A DNA stretch of 64,000 nt. Source: Aplectana chamaeleonis. Taxonomy: Eukaryota; Nematoda; Chromadorea; Rhabditida; Cosmocercidae. Location: the NCBI GenBank assembly GCA_029168955.1, contig JAPDOI010000710.1, forward strand, positions 240,089-304,088, in the 5' to 3' direction. A program made the position numbers and the translations under genes. This document shows, in pieces, positions 1-11,144 of the stretch. The number at the start of each line of letters is the position of its first letter. Within the stretch, counting starts at the first letter, position 1. The notes beneath the pieces were generated by a model that was given only the letters and a program-made list of their open reading frames with translations, did no database searches and was not told where the DNA came from.

Positions 1-40
1 CCGCAGAATAGAGTGACTGTACGAGAGCTGTGCCGCCTCC

Positions 41-1484
41 GAAGAAGTACCCATGTGCCACATGCGACAGAGACGTCACTTGGAATGTGACCAGCGTCCA
101 ATGCTTTGGATGCCAAAGGTGGGTGCACTTCTCTTGTTCGGGTCTCAATTATGTTAAGCATTATAACTCTTCTTTTCGCTGCGTTATATGCTCTTCACCT
201 TCTAACTCTGATTCCTCCAACTCCAATCGCCCCCTTTCCATTGTACATATCAATCTCAACGGCCTTCGTGTCAAGCTTTCTCAGCTCTTTCTCTCTTTGC
301 ACGTACTTACCATCCAGACGTGATAATGTTTCAAGAAACCAAGCTCTCTCCATCCCCTACCAGTCCTGATCCTAATATTCCGGGCTATACTGCCTTCCAT
401 GCTCCAAAGTCAGCTCTTGGCGGAGGAGTTTCAACCTTTGTTTTATCCTCTCTCCCCTCCCACCTCATACCAAACACCCCACGGATGGTACTCTCGAGTA
501 CCTTCCAATCCATCTCCCCCTTGAAACTCCCCTTTGTCTGTCCAACATCTATATTCCCCCTACCACCTCATGCCCCTCCTCCTACAATCCCGTTCCACTT
601 CTTAAGCAGCTTTACGATCGCTCCCTCTCATCTACGGTTGTTTTCGCGGGCGATTTCAACGCTCACACTTTTTGCTCGTCTCTTGGCTCTGATGCTAGGG
701 GAAATGACGTCGAAGATTGGGCAGAAGAATGCGACCTGGTCATCTTAAACGATGATCAGCCCACTCGCCTCCCTACCAACGGCCGATTCTCCAGCCCAGA
801 CATATCTCTAGTCTCGTCCAACCTTTCTAACTCCTGCTCATGGTCCACCTCAACAACTCTGGCAAATGACCATGTCCCTGTATTCATCCATATCGATCTC
901 CCCAATTCTCTCGCTTCTTATTCTAGTGTTCGTCAACATTCTTATCTTAATTTAGGCCGAGCCGACTGGCGCCTGTTCAATGAGGTTGCGCTTCACCTAG
1001 CGGCCGATTACCCTTGGAATGGCGACGGGCACCAAAAAGAGTGCCACTTATTTGACGCGATCCGCAGAGCCATAAAGGCGGATATTCCTGCCGGCCGCGT
1101 TAAGACGTTCTATCCAAATGTCACAAGGGAGATCCTCGATAAATCAGGACAAGAGATGCCAGGAGAGCGGTCAACCATCTGGACCCCGTCGTTAATGATT
1201 TTGACGGTGAGATCAAAAAGGATCTAGACAGGCACAAGAAAGAAGAGTGAGAGAAGTTCACTGGACAGTTGGATTTCAAAACGGACAGTGCATCTATCTG
1301 GAAGGTTTTACGGAAGCTCTCGAAAAAGAGCTCGCCTGCCACCGTCTCCACAACAGAATTCGACAACGGCGTATTCAAATCAGGAAAGGAAGCCGCTAAT
1401 GCGCTCGGGAAAAGTTTTTTTTCATCACCAGTGCAAAGCGTGGTCCGCAGAATAGAGTGACTGTACGAGAGCTGTGCCGCCTCC
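41..1484 (+). pseudogene. Array unit 1: zinc finger plus endonuclease LINE fragment
   Basis: 1,444 bp. The finger (C-x2-C, C-x2-C-x4-H-x2-C, then C-x2-C) is readable at about 52-175. Its frame ends at 323 (HVLTIQT-stop), where an extra base in a T-rich run throws the endonuclease out of frame. The endonuclease GDFNAH region follows at about 648-670, then ANDHVPVF at about 865-885, where C has SSDHIPVF. The linker to the RT ends at 1484. Frameshifts and a TGA at about 1248 prevent a continuous product. No RT is present. Confidence 0.85.
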
Positions 1485-2922
1485 GAAGAAGTACCCATGT
1501 GCCACATGCGACAGAGACGTCACTTGGAATGTGACCAGCGTCCAATGCTTTGGATGCCAAAGGTGGGTGCACTTCTCTTGTTCGGGTCTCAATTATGTTA
1601 AGCATTATAACTCTTCTTTTCGCTGCGTTATATGCTCTTCACCTTCTAACTCTGATTCCTCCAACTCCAATCGCCCCCTTTCCATTGTACATAACAATCT
1701 CAACGGCCTTCGTGTCAAGCTTTCTCAGCTCTTTCTCTCTTTGCACGTACTTACCATCCAGACGTGATAATGTTTCAAGAAACCAAGCTCTCCATCCCCT
1801 ACCAGTCCTGATCCTAATATTCCGGGCTATACTGCCTTCCATGCTCCAAAGTCAGCTCTTGGCGGAGGAGTTTCAACCTTTGTTTTATCCTCTCTCCCCT
1901 CCCACCTCATACCAAACACCCCACGGATGGTACTCTCGAGTACCTTCCAATCCATCTCCCTTGAAACTCCCCTTTGTCTGTCCAACATCTATATTCCCTA
2001 CCACCTCATGCCCCTCCTCCTACAATCCCGTTCCACTTCTTAAGCAGCTTTACGATCGCTCCTCTCATCTACGGTTGTTTTCGCGGGCGATTTCAACGCT
2101 CACACTTTTGCTCGTCTCTTGGCTCTGATGCTAGGGAAATGACGTCGAAGATTGGGCAGAAGAATGCGACCTGGTCATCTTAAACGATGATCAGCCCACT
2201 CGCCCTCCCTACCAACGGCCGATTCTCCAGCCCAGACATATCTCTAGTCTCGTCCAACCTTTCTAACTCCTGCTCATGGTCCACCTCAACAACTCTGGCA
2301 AATGACCATGTCCCTGTATTCATCCATATCGATCTCCCCAATTCTCTCGCTTCTTATTCTAGTGTTCGTCAACATTCTTATCTTAATTTAGGCCGAGCCG
2401 ACTGGCGCCTGTTCAATGAGGTTGCGCTTCACCTAGCGGCCGATTACCCTTGGAATGGCGACGGGCACCAAAAAGAGTGCCACTTATTTGACGCGATCCG
2501 CAGAGCCATAAAGGCGGATATTCCTGCCGGCCGCGTTAAGACGTTCTATCCAAATGTCACAAGGGAGATCCTCGATAAATCAGGACAAGAGATGCCAGGA
2601 GAGCGGTCAACCATCTGGACCCCGTCGTTAATGATCTTGACGGTGAGATCAAAAAGGATCTAGACAGGCACAAGAAAGAAGAGTGAGAGAAGTTCACTGG
2701 ACAGTTGGATTTCAAGACGGACAGTGCATCTATCTGGAAGGCTTTACGGAAGCTCTCGGAAAAGAGCTCGCCTGCCACCGTCTCCACAACAGAATTCGAC
2801 CACGGCGTATTCAAATCAGGGAAAGGAAGCCGCTTATGCGCTCGGGAAAAGATTTGTTTTCATCGCCAGTGCAAAGCGTGGTCCGCAGAATAGAGTGACT
2901 GTACGAGAGCTGTGCCGCCTCC
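1485..2922 (+). pseudogene. Array unit 2: zinc finger plus endonuclease LINE fragment
   Basis: 1,438 bp, nearly identical to unit 1, with its own small deletions (for example CT lost in the KLSPSP codons near 1790 and single bases lost near 1960-2110). The finger reads in one frame from about 1496 to 1767. The endonuclease is split over several frames. It carries the shared TGA before EKFTG. Confidence 0.85.
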
Positions 2923-4364
2923 GAAGAAGTACCCATGTGCCACATGCGACAGAGACGTCACTTGGAATGTGACCAGCGTCCAATGCTTTGGATGCCAAAG
3001 GTGGGTGCACTTCTCTTGTTCGGGTCTCAATTCTGTTAAGCATTATAACTCTTCTTTTCGCTGCGTTATATGCTCTTCACCTTCTAACTCTGATTCCTCC
3101 AACTCCAATCGCCCCCTTTCCATTGTACATATCAATCTCAACGGCCTTCGTGTCAAGCTTTCTCAGCTCTTTCTCTCTTTGCACGTACTTACCATCCAGA
3201 CGTGATCATGTTTCAAGAAACCAAGCTCTCTCCATCCCCTACCAGTCCTGATCCTAATATCCAGGGCTATACTGCCTTCCATGCTCCAAAGTCAGCTCTT
3301 GGCGGAGGAGTTTCAACCTTTGTTTTATCCTCTCTCCCCTAACAGCTCATACCAAACACCCCACGGATGGTACTCTCGAGTACCTTCCAATCCATCTCCC
3401 CCTTAAAACTCCCCTTTGTCTGTCCAACATCTATATTCCCCCTACCACCTCATGCCCCTCCTACAATCCCATTCCACTTCTTAAGCAGCTTTACGATCGC
3501 TCCCTCTCATCTACGGTTGTTTTCGCGGGCGATTTCAAACTCACACTTTTTGCTCGTCTCTTGGCTCTGATGCTAGGGGAAATGACGTCGAAGATTGGGC
3601 AGAAGAATGCGACCTGGTCATCTTAAACGATGATCAGCCCACTCGTCTCCCTACCAACGGCCGATTCTCCAGCCCAGACATATCTCTAGTCTCGTCCAAC
3701 CTTTCTAACTCCTGCTCATGGTCCACCTCAACAACTCTGGCAAATGACCATGTCCCTGTATTCATCCATATCGATCTCCCCAATTCTCTCGCTTCTTATT
3801 CTAGTGTTCGCCAACATTCTTATCTTAATTTAGGCCAAGCCGACTGGCGCCTGTTCAATGAGGTTGCGCTTCACCTAGCGGCCGATTACCCTTGGAATGG
3901 CGACGGGCACCAAAAAGAGTGCCATTTATTTGACTCGATCCGCAGAGCCATAAAGGCGGATATTCCTGCCGGCCGCGTTAAGACGTTCTATCCAAATGTC
4001 ACAAGGAGATCCTCGATAATTCAGGACAAGAGATGCCAGGAGAGCGGTCAACCATCTGGACCCCGTCGTTAATGATCTTGACGGTGAGATCAAAAAGGAT
4101 CTAGACAGGCACAAGAAAGAAGAGTGAGAGAAGTTCACTGGACAGTTGGATTTCAAGACGGACAGTGCATCTATCTGGAAGGCTTTACGGAAGCTCTCGG
4201 AAAAGAGCTCGCCTGCCACCGTCTCCACAACAGAATTCGACCACGGCGTATTCAAATCAGGAAAGGAAGCCGCTTATGCCCTCGGGAAAAGATTTGTTTT
4301 CATCGCCAGTGCAAAGCGTGGTCCGCAGAATAGAGTGACTGTACGAGAGAGCTGTGCCGCCTCC
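2923..4364 (+). pseudogene. Array unit 3: zinc finger plus endonuclease LINE fragment
   Basis: 1,442 bp. The finger frame runs from about 2934 to 3205. Compared with unit 1 it has N-S-V in place of N-Y-V in the finger, a CCCACC to AACAGC change near 3341, and small deletions near 3460 and 3537. Units 3 to 6 share the S variant, so they form a sub-lineage distinct from units 1 and 2. Confidence 0.85.
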
Positions 4365-4749
4365 GAAGAAGTACCCATGTGCCACATGCGACAGAGACGT
4401 CACTTGAATGTGACCAGCGTCCAATGCTTTGGATGCCAAAGCAGGGTGCACTTCTCTTGTTCGGGTCTCAATTCTGTTAAGCATTATAACTCTTCTTTTC
4501 GCTGCGTTATATGCTCTTCACCTTCTAACTCTGATTCCTCCAACTCCAATCGCCCCCTTTCCATTGTACATATCAATCTCAACGGCCTTCGTGTCAAGCT
4601 TTCTCAGCTCTTTCTCTCTTTGCACGTACTTACCATCCAGACGTGATCATGTTTCAAGAAACCAAGCTCTCTCCATCCCCTACCAGTCCTGATCCTAATA
4701 TCCAGGGCTATACTGCCTTCCATGCTCCAAAGTCAGCTCTTGGCGGAGG

Positions 4750-4760
4750 AGTTTCAACCT
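4750..4760. repeat. Target site duplication of LINE B, left copy
   Basis: AGTTTCAACCT immediately before the LINE 5' end; repeated at 8199-8209 after the (GAA)n tail. An 11-bp duplication fits target-primed reverse transcription. Confidence 0.9.
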
Positions 4761-4915
4761 GCTGCCGAGATGTCGTACGTTCGTGCCGTGGCAGTGTGGA
4801 GGAAAGAAGATCGCCTCCGTGCAAACCGACGTCAACCCCTCCGAGAAGAGGGTTTTTGTCATGGGAGAGGTGCTGGTCGGCCGCAGCTCTCCTGAGGATT
4901 TTATTACAAAGGGCC

Positions 4916-4939
4916 GGCGTCGAGAGGAATCCAGGTCCA
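4916..4939 (+). other. 2A-like ribosome-skipping motif in LINE B
   Basis: Encodes G-V-E-R-N-P-G-P directly before the finger (ARKYPCATC), preceded by a leucine-rich stretch (LLRILLQRA). The known 2A consensus is D-V/I-E-x-N-P-G-P. Here the first Asp is Gly but E-x-N-P-G-P is kept. In 2A peptides the ribosome fails to form the final Gly-Pro bond, which would release a short N-terminal peptide from the enzyme. Activity is inferred. Confidence 0.7.
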
Positions 4940-5135
4940 GCACGGAAGTATCCATGTGCCACCTGCGGCGAGGATGTTACCTGGCATAAAACAAGTGTCC
5001 AGTGCTTCGATGCCAAAGGTGGGTGCACTTCTCCTGTTCGGGCCTCAGTTCTGTGAGGCATCATAACTCATCCTTTCGTTGTGTTCTATGCTCTGCCCCC
5101 AACAACACTGATTCCTCAATTACCAACCGCCCCTC
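4940..5135 (+). pseudogene. PHD-like zinc finger of LINE B (frameshifted)
   Basis: C-A-T-C, then V-Q-C-F-x-C, W-V-H-F-S-C and F-R-C-V-L-C spell a C4HC3 pattern typical of PHD/RING-like fingers, as seen in the N-terminal regions of some CR1 LINEs. One G is missing at about 5011, between the second and third cysteine pairs, so the finger is split over two frames. Another base is lost in NRPLS near 5130. Confidence 0.8.
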
Positions 5136-5701
5136 TCCATTGTTCACATTAATCTCAACGGCCTTCGCAACAAGTTATCTGAACTCTCTCTATTCGCATC
5201 GTTCTCATCACCCGGATGTTATCATGGTTCAAGAAACCAAGCTCTCTCCATCTACCACTTATCCCCAACCTAACATTCCGGGCTACACCGCCTATCACAT
5301 GCCAAGGACAGCTCTTGGGGGCGGAGTGTCTACTTTCGTTCAATCTGCCTTACCTTCTCATATTATCCCTAATACTCCTAAGGACGGTACTCTCGAGTAC
5401 ATTCCTGTCCACCTCCCTCAAAACCCCTTTATCTCTATTTAACATATATATTCCTCCTATATCATCTTGTCCCCCCTTATAATCCTATTCCTCCTTAAGC
5501 AGTTGTAATGACTGCTCACTCTCCCCTTCAGCTGTCTTTGCGGGTGACTTCAATGCTCACACGTTCTGTTCCGCTCTTGATTCTGACGCCAGAGGGGAAG
5601 ATGTCGGAGAATGGGCTGAGGAGTGGGACCTGGTTATCCTCAATGATGACCAGCCCACTCGTCTCCGGCCAACGGCCGACCTTCTAGCCCAGATATCTCT
5701 C

Positions 5702-6568
5702 TTGTGTCATCCAATCTCTAATGCTTGCACGTGGTCCACCTCCACAACTCTCTCCAGTGATCACATTCCCGTCTTTGTCTATATTGATCTCTCTGACTCT
5801 CTTGCCCCTTACTCTGGTTTTCGTCATCGTACTTATCTTAATTTAGGCCTAGCAGACTGGACCCTGTTCAGAGATGTTGCACTCCGCCATGCGGTCGACT
5901 TCCCATGGAATGGTGATGTTCATCAGAAAGAGCGCCATCTAATAAGTACCATCCGCAAGGCCATGAAAGCAGCAATTCCTGAGGGTCGTGTCAAGACCTT
6001 TTTTCCAAATGTCAGCAGGGAAATACTGCAGAAGATAAGAACCAGAGATGAGAAGAGAGCCGCAGACCATCTAGACCCGGACATAGCTGTGCCGGATAAC
6101 GAGATCAAGCAGGATCTGGATAAGAACAAGAAGGAATGCTGGGAGAAGTTCACTGAAAAGCTGAATTTCAAGGCTGACGGAACTACGACGTGGAAAGTCT
6201 TGAGGAAAATTTCCGGCAAGTCCGCTCCCTCGATGAGCTCCGCTATTGAGTTCGAGGAGAACGTCTTCAAATCAGGGAAAGCGGCTGCTTACGCACTCGG
6301 CAAGAATTTTTTCATCACACGTACCAAGCGAGGCGTGCAAAACAGAGTCACGGTTAGAGAGCTGAGCCGGTTGCCGCTCATGAACGCATCTGAGGCCTTT
6401 ACTCTCACACAGGTAGAGAAGGCTCTCAAAGAAATGCGGAATTCGAAGGCTATCGGACCTGACGGTATCTCCCCAGCCATCCTGAAGAAGCTTCCCACGG
6501 AACTTCTACCGATGCTTGCAGATATCATTAACACTTCTTTCCGGACCTGCACTCTACCCCAAGCTTGA
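5702..6568 (+). pseudogene. LINE B endonuclease C-terminus to RT N-terminus
   Basis: A 288-codon open stretch. It begins in the endonuclease C-terminal third (SSDHIPVFVYIDLSD), runs through the linker (RVKTFFPNVSREIL, EKFTEKLNFKADG) and enters the RT (MRNSKAIGPDGISPAILKKLP). It stops at 6566-6568 because one G is missing in the Trp codon of LPQAWKTANVIPLPKPGK. B' keeps this Trp. Confidence 0.85.
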
Positions 6569-7353
6569 AGACAGCCAATGTGATACCGTTGCCAAAGCCA
6601 GGCAAGTCCCAAAGCACGGCAAAGGGCTTTCGACCAATACGCCTGTTATCGCCCGTCGCTAAATTAGCTGAAAAGTTGATCGTGACGGACCTGGCTGATC
6701 AAAATGAGCGACAGCAGCATCAGCATGGGTTCAGGAAACTTCACTCCACTACTACAGCTCTATTGGAGATCGTGAGCTTTGCGGTCGATGGGTTCAACAT
6801 GAGAAAGCCCCTGAGAACGGTGGCCGTCGCCCTCGACCTGAGCAAAGCGTTTGACTCTGTTAACTTGGGACTGCTGTCCGAGAAACTGCTCAAGTCGTCG
6901 CTACCATCATGGCAGAAGCGATGGATTGCAGCGTTCACTAAAGGCCGCCGTGCTAAGGTTCTGTTCCAGAATCATGTATCCGATAGCATTCCAATAGCAG
7001 CCGGTGTTCCGCAAGGCGGAGTGTTGTCCCCTGCCCTATTCAGCCTGTATCTTGAGGACATTCCCGAGCCTCCCAATGATGTAAGGATTGTTATGTATGC
7101 CGACGACATCACCATCATGTGCCAGGATCGTGACCTGCAGATAGCCGCTAACAAGATCAGCGCCTATCTCGTCGAGTTGAAGCTCTTCCTCGATAAAATG
7201 GTGCTCACAGTCTCTGCCGCAAAATCCTCTGTTTCAGTGTTCACAACGAACACCAAGGAACACAGTGCCCATCCAGATGTCAAATGGGATGGTGACCTGT
7301 TGCCAGCAGCTAAATTCCCCAAGCTGCTTGGCCTTATTCTTGATCCTCACTGA
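6569..7353 (+). pseudogene. LINE B reverse transcriptase core
   Basis: About 262 codons. The RT blocks are in order: TANVIPLPKPGK, FRPIRLLSPVAKLAEKLI, HQHGFRKLHSTTTALLE, VALDLSKAFDSVN, GVPQGGVLSPALFSLYL and MYADDITIMC. The YADD catalytic box lies at 7096-7107. The frame is lost at about 7350, where DPSLKFHKN of other copies becomes a stop. Confidence 0.92.
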
Positions 7354-7409
7354 AGTTCCACAAAAACGCGGAACAGAAACAAACAGTCGTCAAAGCTAGA
7401 CTTAATATC

Positions 7410-8168
7410 TTGAGAGCTCTCGGAGGAACATCATGGGGAAGCAGCCGAGAGACTATATTGAGAACCTACAGAGCAATACTTCAGCCGGCTCTGGAATATG
7501 CGGCACCAGTGTGGCAGCACCTGGTGTCTGACAGCTCCTGGAATAAGCTGCAGCGTGTACAGAATGCTGCGCTTAGAATTGCTACCGGTTGTGCAAGGAG
7601 CTCCCCGGTGGAGCATCTTCACGCGGAGGCCTGTATATTGCCGGTCAAGGAGCATTGTGAACTCCAGGCACAGCAGATGTATATTAATGTTCTGAGGCAA
7701 CCGAATCATCCGTCAAAGAGAATCATGAAGCCCATAAGAGAGAGGTCGATTAGGACGCCGTTCGCCGATGCTCCTCGTAAAGTTGATGTACAGAGATGGG
7801 CCGACTCCAAAATGGACAGGCTTCGTCTTCTGCGTGAGGAGCACACCCAGTTTGTTCGAGGATATCTAGCAAAGGCGGCTGTGAACCCTATCTTGGGAAC
7901 GGTGCCGCCTCGGGTTTGCGAGTCCGAATCTCAACTCGGCAGACGAGCCAGATGTGCTCTTGCATCGCTGCGCTGTGGTCACTCTATTCTGCTCATGTCT
8001 TACGTCAACAAGATCGACAGCAGCCGACCAGACGCATGCCCGGACTGTGGTGCTCCCGGACACGACACGGCGCACATGTTCATGTGCCCGAAGAGACCTA
8101 CCTCCTTAACAACAATGGACCTTTGGACGAATCCTGTTAAGGCCGCCCAGTTCCTCAACCTATGACAA
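7410..8168 (+). pseudogene. LINE B C-terminal domain with CCHC motif
   Basis: About 251 codons downstream of the RT. RALGGTSWGSSRETIL, ALEYAAPVWQHL and RVQNAALRIATGC are typical of the region after RT in this LINE group. CPDCGAPGHDTAHMFMCP (C-x2-C-x4-H-x4-H-x4-C) follows near the end, a putative nucleic-acid-binding finger. The stop is at about 8163-8165; the 3' UTR is only about 33 bases. Confidence 0.88.
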
Positions 8169-8198
8169 AAACCACTTTGAGGCTGCAGAAGAAGAAGA

Positions 8199-8209
8199 AG
8201 TTTCAACCT
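8199..8209. repeat. Target site duplication of LINE B, right copy
   Basis: AGTTTCAACCT directly after the (GAA)n tail, matching 4750-4760. The interrupted array unit resumes here. Confidence 0.9.
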
Positions 8210-9809
8210 TTGTTTTATCCTCTCTCCCCTCCCAGCTCATACCAAACACCCCACGGATGGTACTCTCGAGTACCTTCCAATCCATCTCCCCCTTAAAACT
8301 CCCCTTTGTCTGTCCAACATCTATATTCCCCCTACCACCTCATGCCCCTCCTCCTACAATCCCATTCCACTTCTTAAGCAGCTTTACGATCGCTCCCTCT
8401 CATCTACGGTTGTTTTCGCGGGCGATTTCAACGCTCACACTTTTTGCTCGTCTCTTGGCTCTGATGCTAGGGGAAATGACGTCGAAGATTGGGCAGAAGA
8501 ATGCGGCCTGGTCATCTTAAACGATGATCAGCCCACTCGTCTCCCTACCAACGGCCGATTCTCCAGCCCAGACATATCTCTAGTCTCGTCCAACCTTTCT
8601 AACTCCTGCTCATGGTCCACCTCAACAACTCTGGCAAATGACCATGTCCCTGTATTCATCCATATCGATCTCCCCAATTCTCTCGCTTCTTATTCTAGTG
8701 TTCGCCAACATTCTTATCTTAATTTAGGCCGAGCCGACTGGCGCCTGTTCAATGAGGTTGCGCTTCACCTAGCGGCCGATTACCCTTGGAATGGCGACGG
8801 GCACCAAAAAGAGTGCCATTTATTTGACTCGATCCGCAGAGCCATAAAGGCGGATATTCCTGCCGGCCGCGTTAAGACGTTCTATCCAAATGTCACAAGG
8901 GAGATCCTCGATAATTCAGGACAAGAGATGCCAGGAGAGCGGTCAACCATCTGGACCCCGTCGTTAATGATCTTGACGGTGAGATCAAAAAGGATCTAGA
9001 CAGGCACAAGAAAGAAGAGTGAGAGAAGTTCACTGGACAGTTGGATTTCAAGACGGACAGTGCATCTATCTGGAAGGCTTTACGGAAGCTCTCGGAAAAG
9101 AGCTCGCCTGCCACCGTCTCCACAACAGAATTCGACCACGGCGTATTCAAATCAGGAAAGGAAGCCGCTTATGCGCTCGGGAAAAGATTTGTTTTCATCG
9201 CCAGTGCAAAGCGTGGTCCGCAGAATAGAGTGACTGTACGAGAGCTGTGCCGCCTCCGAAGAAGTACCCATGTGCCACATGCGACAGAGACGTCACTTGG
9301 AATGTGACCAGCGTCCAATGCTTTGGATGCCAAAGGTGGGTGCACTTCTCTTGTTCGGGTCTCAATTCTGTTAAGCATTATAACTCTTCTTTTCGCTGCG
9401 TTATATGCTCTTCACCTTCTAACTCTGATTCCTCCAACTCCAATCGCCCCCTTTCCATTGTACATATCAATCTCAACGGCCTTCGTGTCAAGCTTTCTCA
9501 GCTCTTTCTCTCTTTGCACGTACTTACCATCCAGACGTGATCATGTTTCAAGAAACCAAGCTCTCTCCATCCCCTACCAGTTCTGATCCTAATATCCAGG
9601 GCTATACTGCCTTCCATGCTCCAAAGTCAGCTCTTGGCGGAGGAGTTTCAACCTGCTGCCGAGATGTCGTACGTTCGTGCCGTGGCAGTGTGGAGGAAAG
9701 AAGATCGCCTCCGTGCAAACCGACGTCAACCCCTCCGAGAAGAGGGTTTTTGTCATGGGAGAGGTGCTGGTCGGCCGCAGCTCTCCTGAGGATTTTATTA
9801 CAAAGGGCC

Positions 9810-9833
9810 GGCGTCGAGAGGAATCCAGGTCCA
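9810..9833 (+). other. 2A-like ribosome-skipping motif in LINE B'
   Basis: Identical GVERNPGP codons, followed in the same frame by a complete C4HC3 finger (9843-9990). No ATG lies in this frame between the element's 5' end and the motif; the first ATG (about 9664) is in another frame. Confidence 0.7.
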
Positions 9834-9842
9834 GCACGGAAG

Positions 9843-10150
9843 TATCCATGTGCCACCTGCGGCGAGGATGTTACCTGGCATAAAACAAGTGTCCAGTGCT
9901 TCGGATGCCAAAGGTGGGTGCACTTCTCCTGTTCGGGCCTCAGTTCTGTGAGGCATCATAACTCATCCTTTCGTTGTGTTCTATGCTCTGCCCACAAAAA
10001 CACTGATTCCTCAATTACCAACCGCCCCCTCTCCATTTTTCAGATTAATCTCAACGGCCTTCGCGCCGAATTATCTGAACTCTCTATTCGCACGTTCTCA
10101 TCACCCGGATGTTATCATGGTTCAAGAAACCAAGCTCTCTCCGTCTACCA
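9843..10150 (+). pseudogene. PHD-like finger and endonuclease start of LINE B'
   Basis: The finger is intact in the 2A frame (CATCGEDV, VQCFGCQRWVHFSC, FRCVLC), followed by ISIFQINLNGLRAELSEL, the usual start of the endonuclease. A frame change near 10080 and a TAG at 10153 interrupt the endonuclease. Confidence 0.8.
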
Positions 10151-10361
10151 CTTAGCCCCAACCTAACATTCCGGGCTACACCGCCTATCACATGCCAAGG
10201 ACAGCTCTTGGGGGCGGAGTGTCTACTTTCGTTCAATCTGCCTTACCTTCTCATATTATCCCTAATACTCCTAAGGACGGTACTCTCGAGTACATTCCTG
10301 TCCACCTCCCCCTCAAAACCCCTTTATCTCTATTTAACATATATATTCCTCCTATATCATC

Positions 10362-11063
10362 TTGTCCCCCTCTTATAATCCTATTCCCTCCTTAAGCAGT
10401 TGTAATGACTGCTCACTCTCCCCTTCAGCTGTCTTTGCGGGTGACTTCAATGCTCACACGTTCTGTTCCGCTCTTGATTCTGACGCCAGAGGGGAAGATG
10501 TCGGAGAATGGGCTGAGGAGTGTGACCTGGTTATCCTCAATGATGACCAGCCCACTCGTCTCCCGACCAACGGCCGACCTTCTAGCCCAGATATCTCTCT
10601 TGTGTCATCCAATCTCTCTAATGCTTGCACGTGGTCCACCTCCACAACTCTCTCCAGTGATCACATTCCCGTCTTTGTCTATATTGATCTCTCTGACTCT
10701 CTTGCCCCTTACTCTGGTTTTCGTCATCGTACTTATCTTAATTTAGGCCTAGCAGACTGGACCCTGTTCAGAGATGTTGCACTCCGCCATGCGGTCGACT
10801 TCCCATGGAATGGTGATGTTCATCAGAAAGAGCGCCATCTAATAAGTACCATCCGCAAGGCCATGAAAGCAGCAATTCCTGAGGGTCGTGTCAAGACCTT
10901 TTTTCCAAATGTCAGCAGGGAAATACTGCAGAAGATAAGAACCAGAGATGAGAAGAGAGCCGCAGACCATCTAGACCCGGACATAGCTGTGCTGATAACG
11001 AGATCAAGCAGGATCTGGATAAGAACAAGAAGGAATGCTGGGAGAAGTTCACTGAAAAGCTGA
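10362..11063 (+). pseudogene. LINE B' endonuclease, C-terminal two thirds
   Basis: About 233 codons, including FAGDFNAHTFCSALDSDARG, CDLVILNDDQPTRLP, GRPSSPDISLVSS and SSDHIPVFVYIDLS. Those are the Asp/Asn and Asp-His boxes of the apurinic-like endonuclease fold that nicks target DNA. The frame ends after a one-base loss near 10993 (AVLITRS in place of AVPDNEIKQD). Confidence 0.85.
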
Positions 11064-11144
11064 ATTTCAAGGCTGACGGAACTACGACGTGGAAAGTCTT
11101 GAGGAAAATTTCCGGCAAGTCCGCTCCCTCGATGAGCTCCGCTA

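Larger units (their letters stand above)
4761..8198 (+). mobile_element. Full-length CR1/Jockey-like LINE, copy B
   Basis: 3,438 bp. The 5' end (GCTGCCGAGATG) is shared with copies B' and C, and the 3' end is a short UTR of about 30 bases followed by (GAA)n. The order is 2A-like motif, PHD-like finger, endonuclease, RT and C-terminal CCHC region. The ORF is broken by single-base losses near 5011 (GCTTC-GATGCC), about 5130, about 5663, 6567 (AAGCTT-GAAG) and about 7350, so the copy is not functional as written. Clade assignment (CR1/Jockey group) is by domain order and motif style only. Confidence 0.9.
4365..9257 (+). repeat. Array unit 4, interrupted by LINE copy B
   Basis: The same unit as its neighbours, but split: 4365-4760 is the 5' part and 8199-9257 the 3' part, with a complete 3.44-kb LINE (copy B) between. 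Removing the insert and one 11-bp target duplication leaves about 1.44 kb, the normal unit length. The finger frame has a one-base deletion near 4408. Confidence 0.9.

Noticed and set aside
30..323. Stand-alone 97-residue PHD-finger gene, repeated along the array
   Set aside because: The apparent start lies in the fused junction codons, not a true start. Comparison with copies B, B' and C shows it is an internal LINE segment ended by a frameshift.
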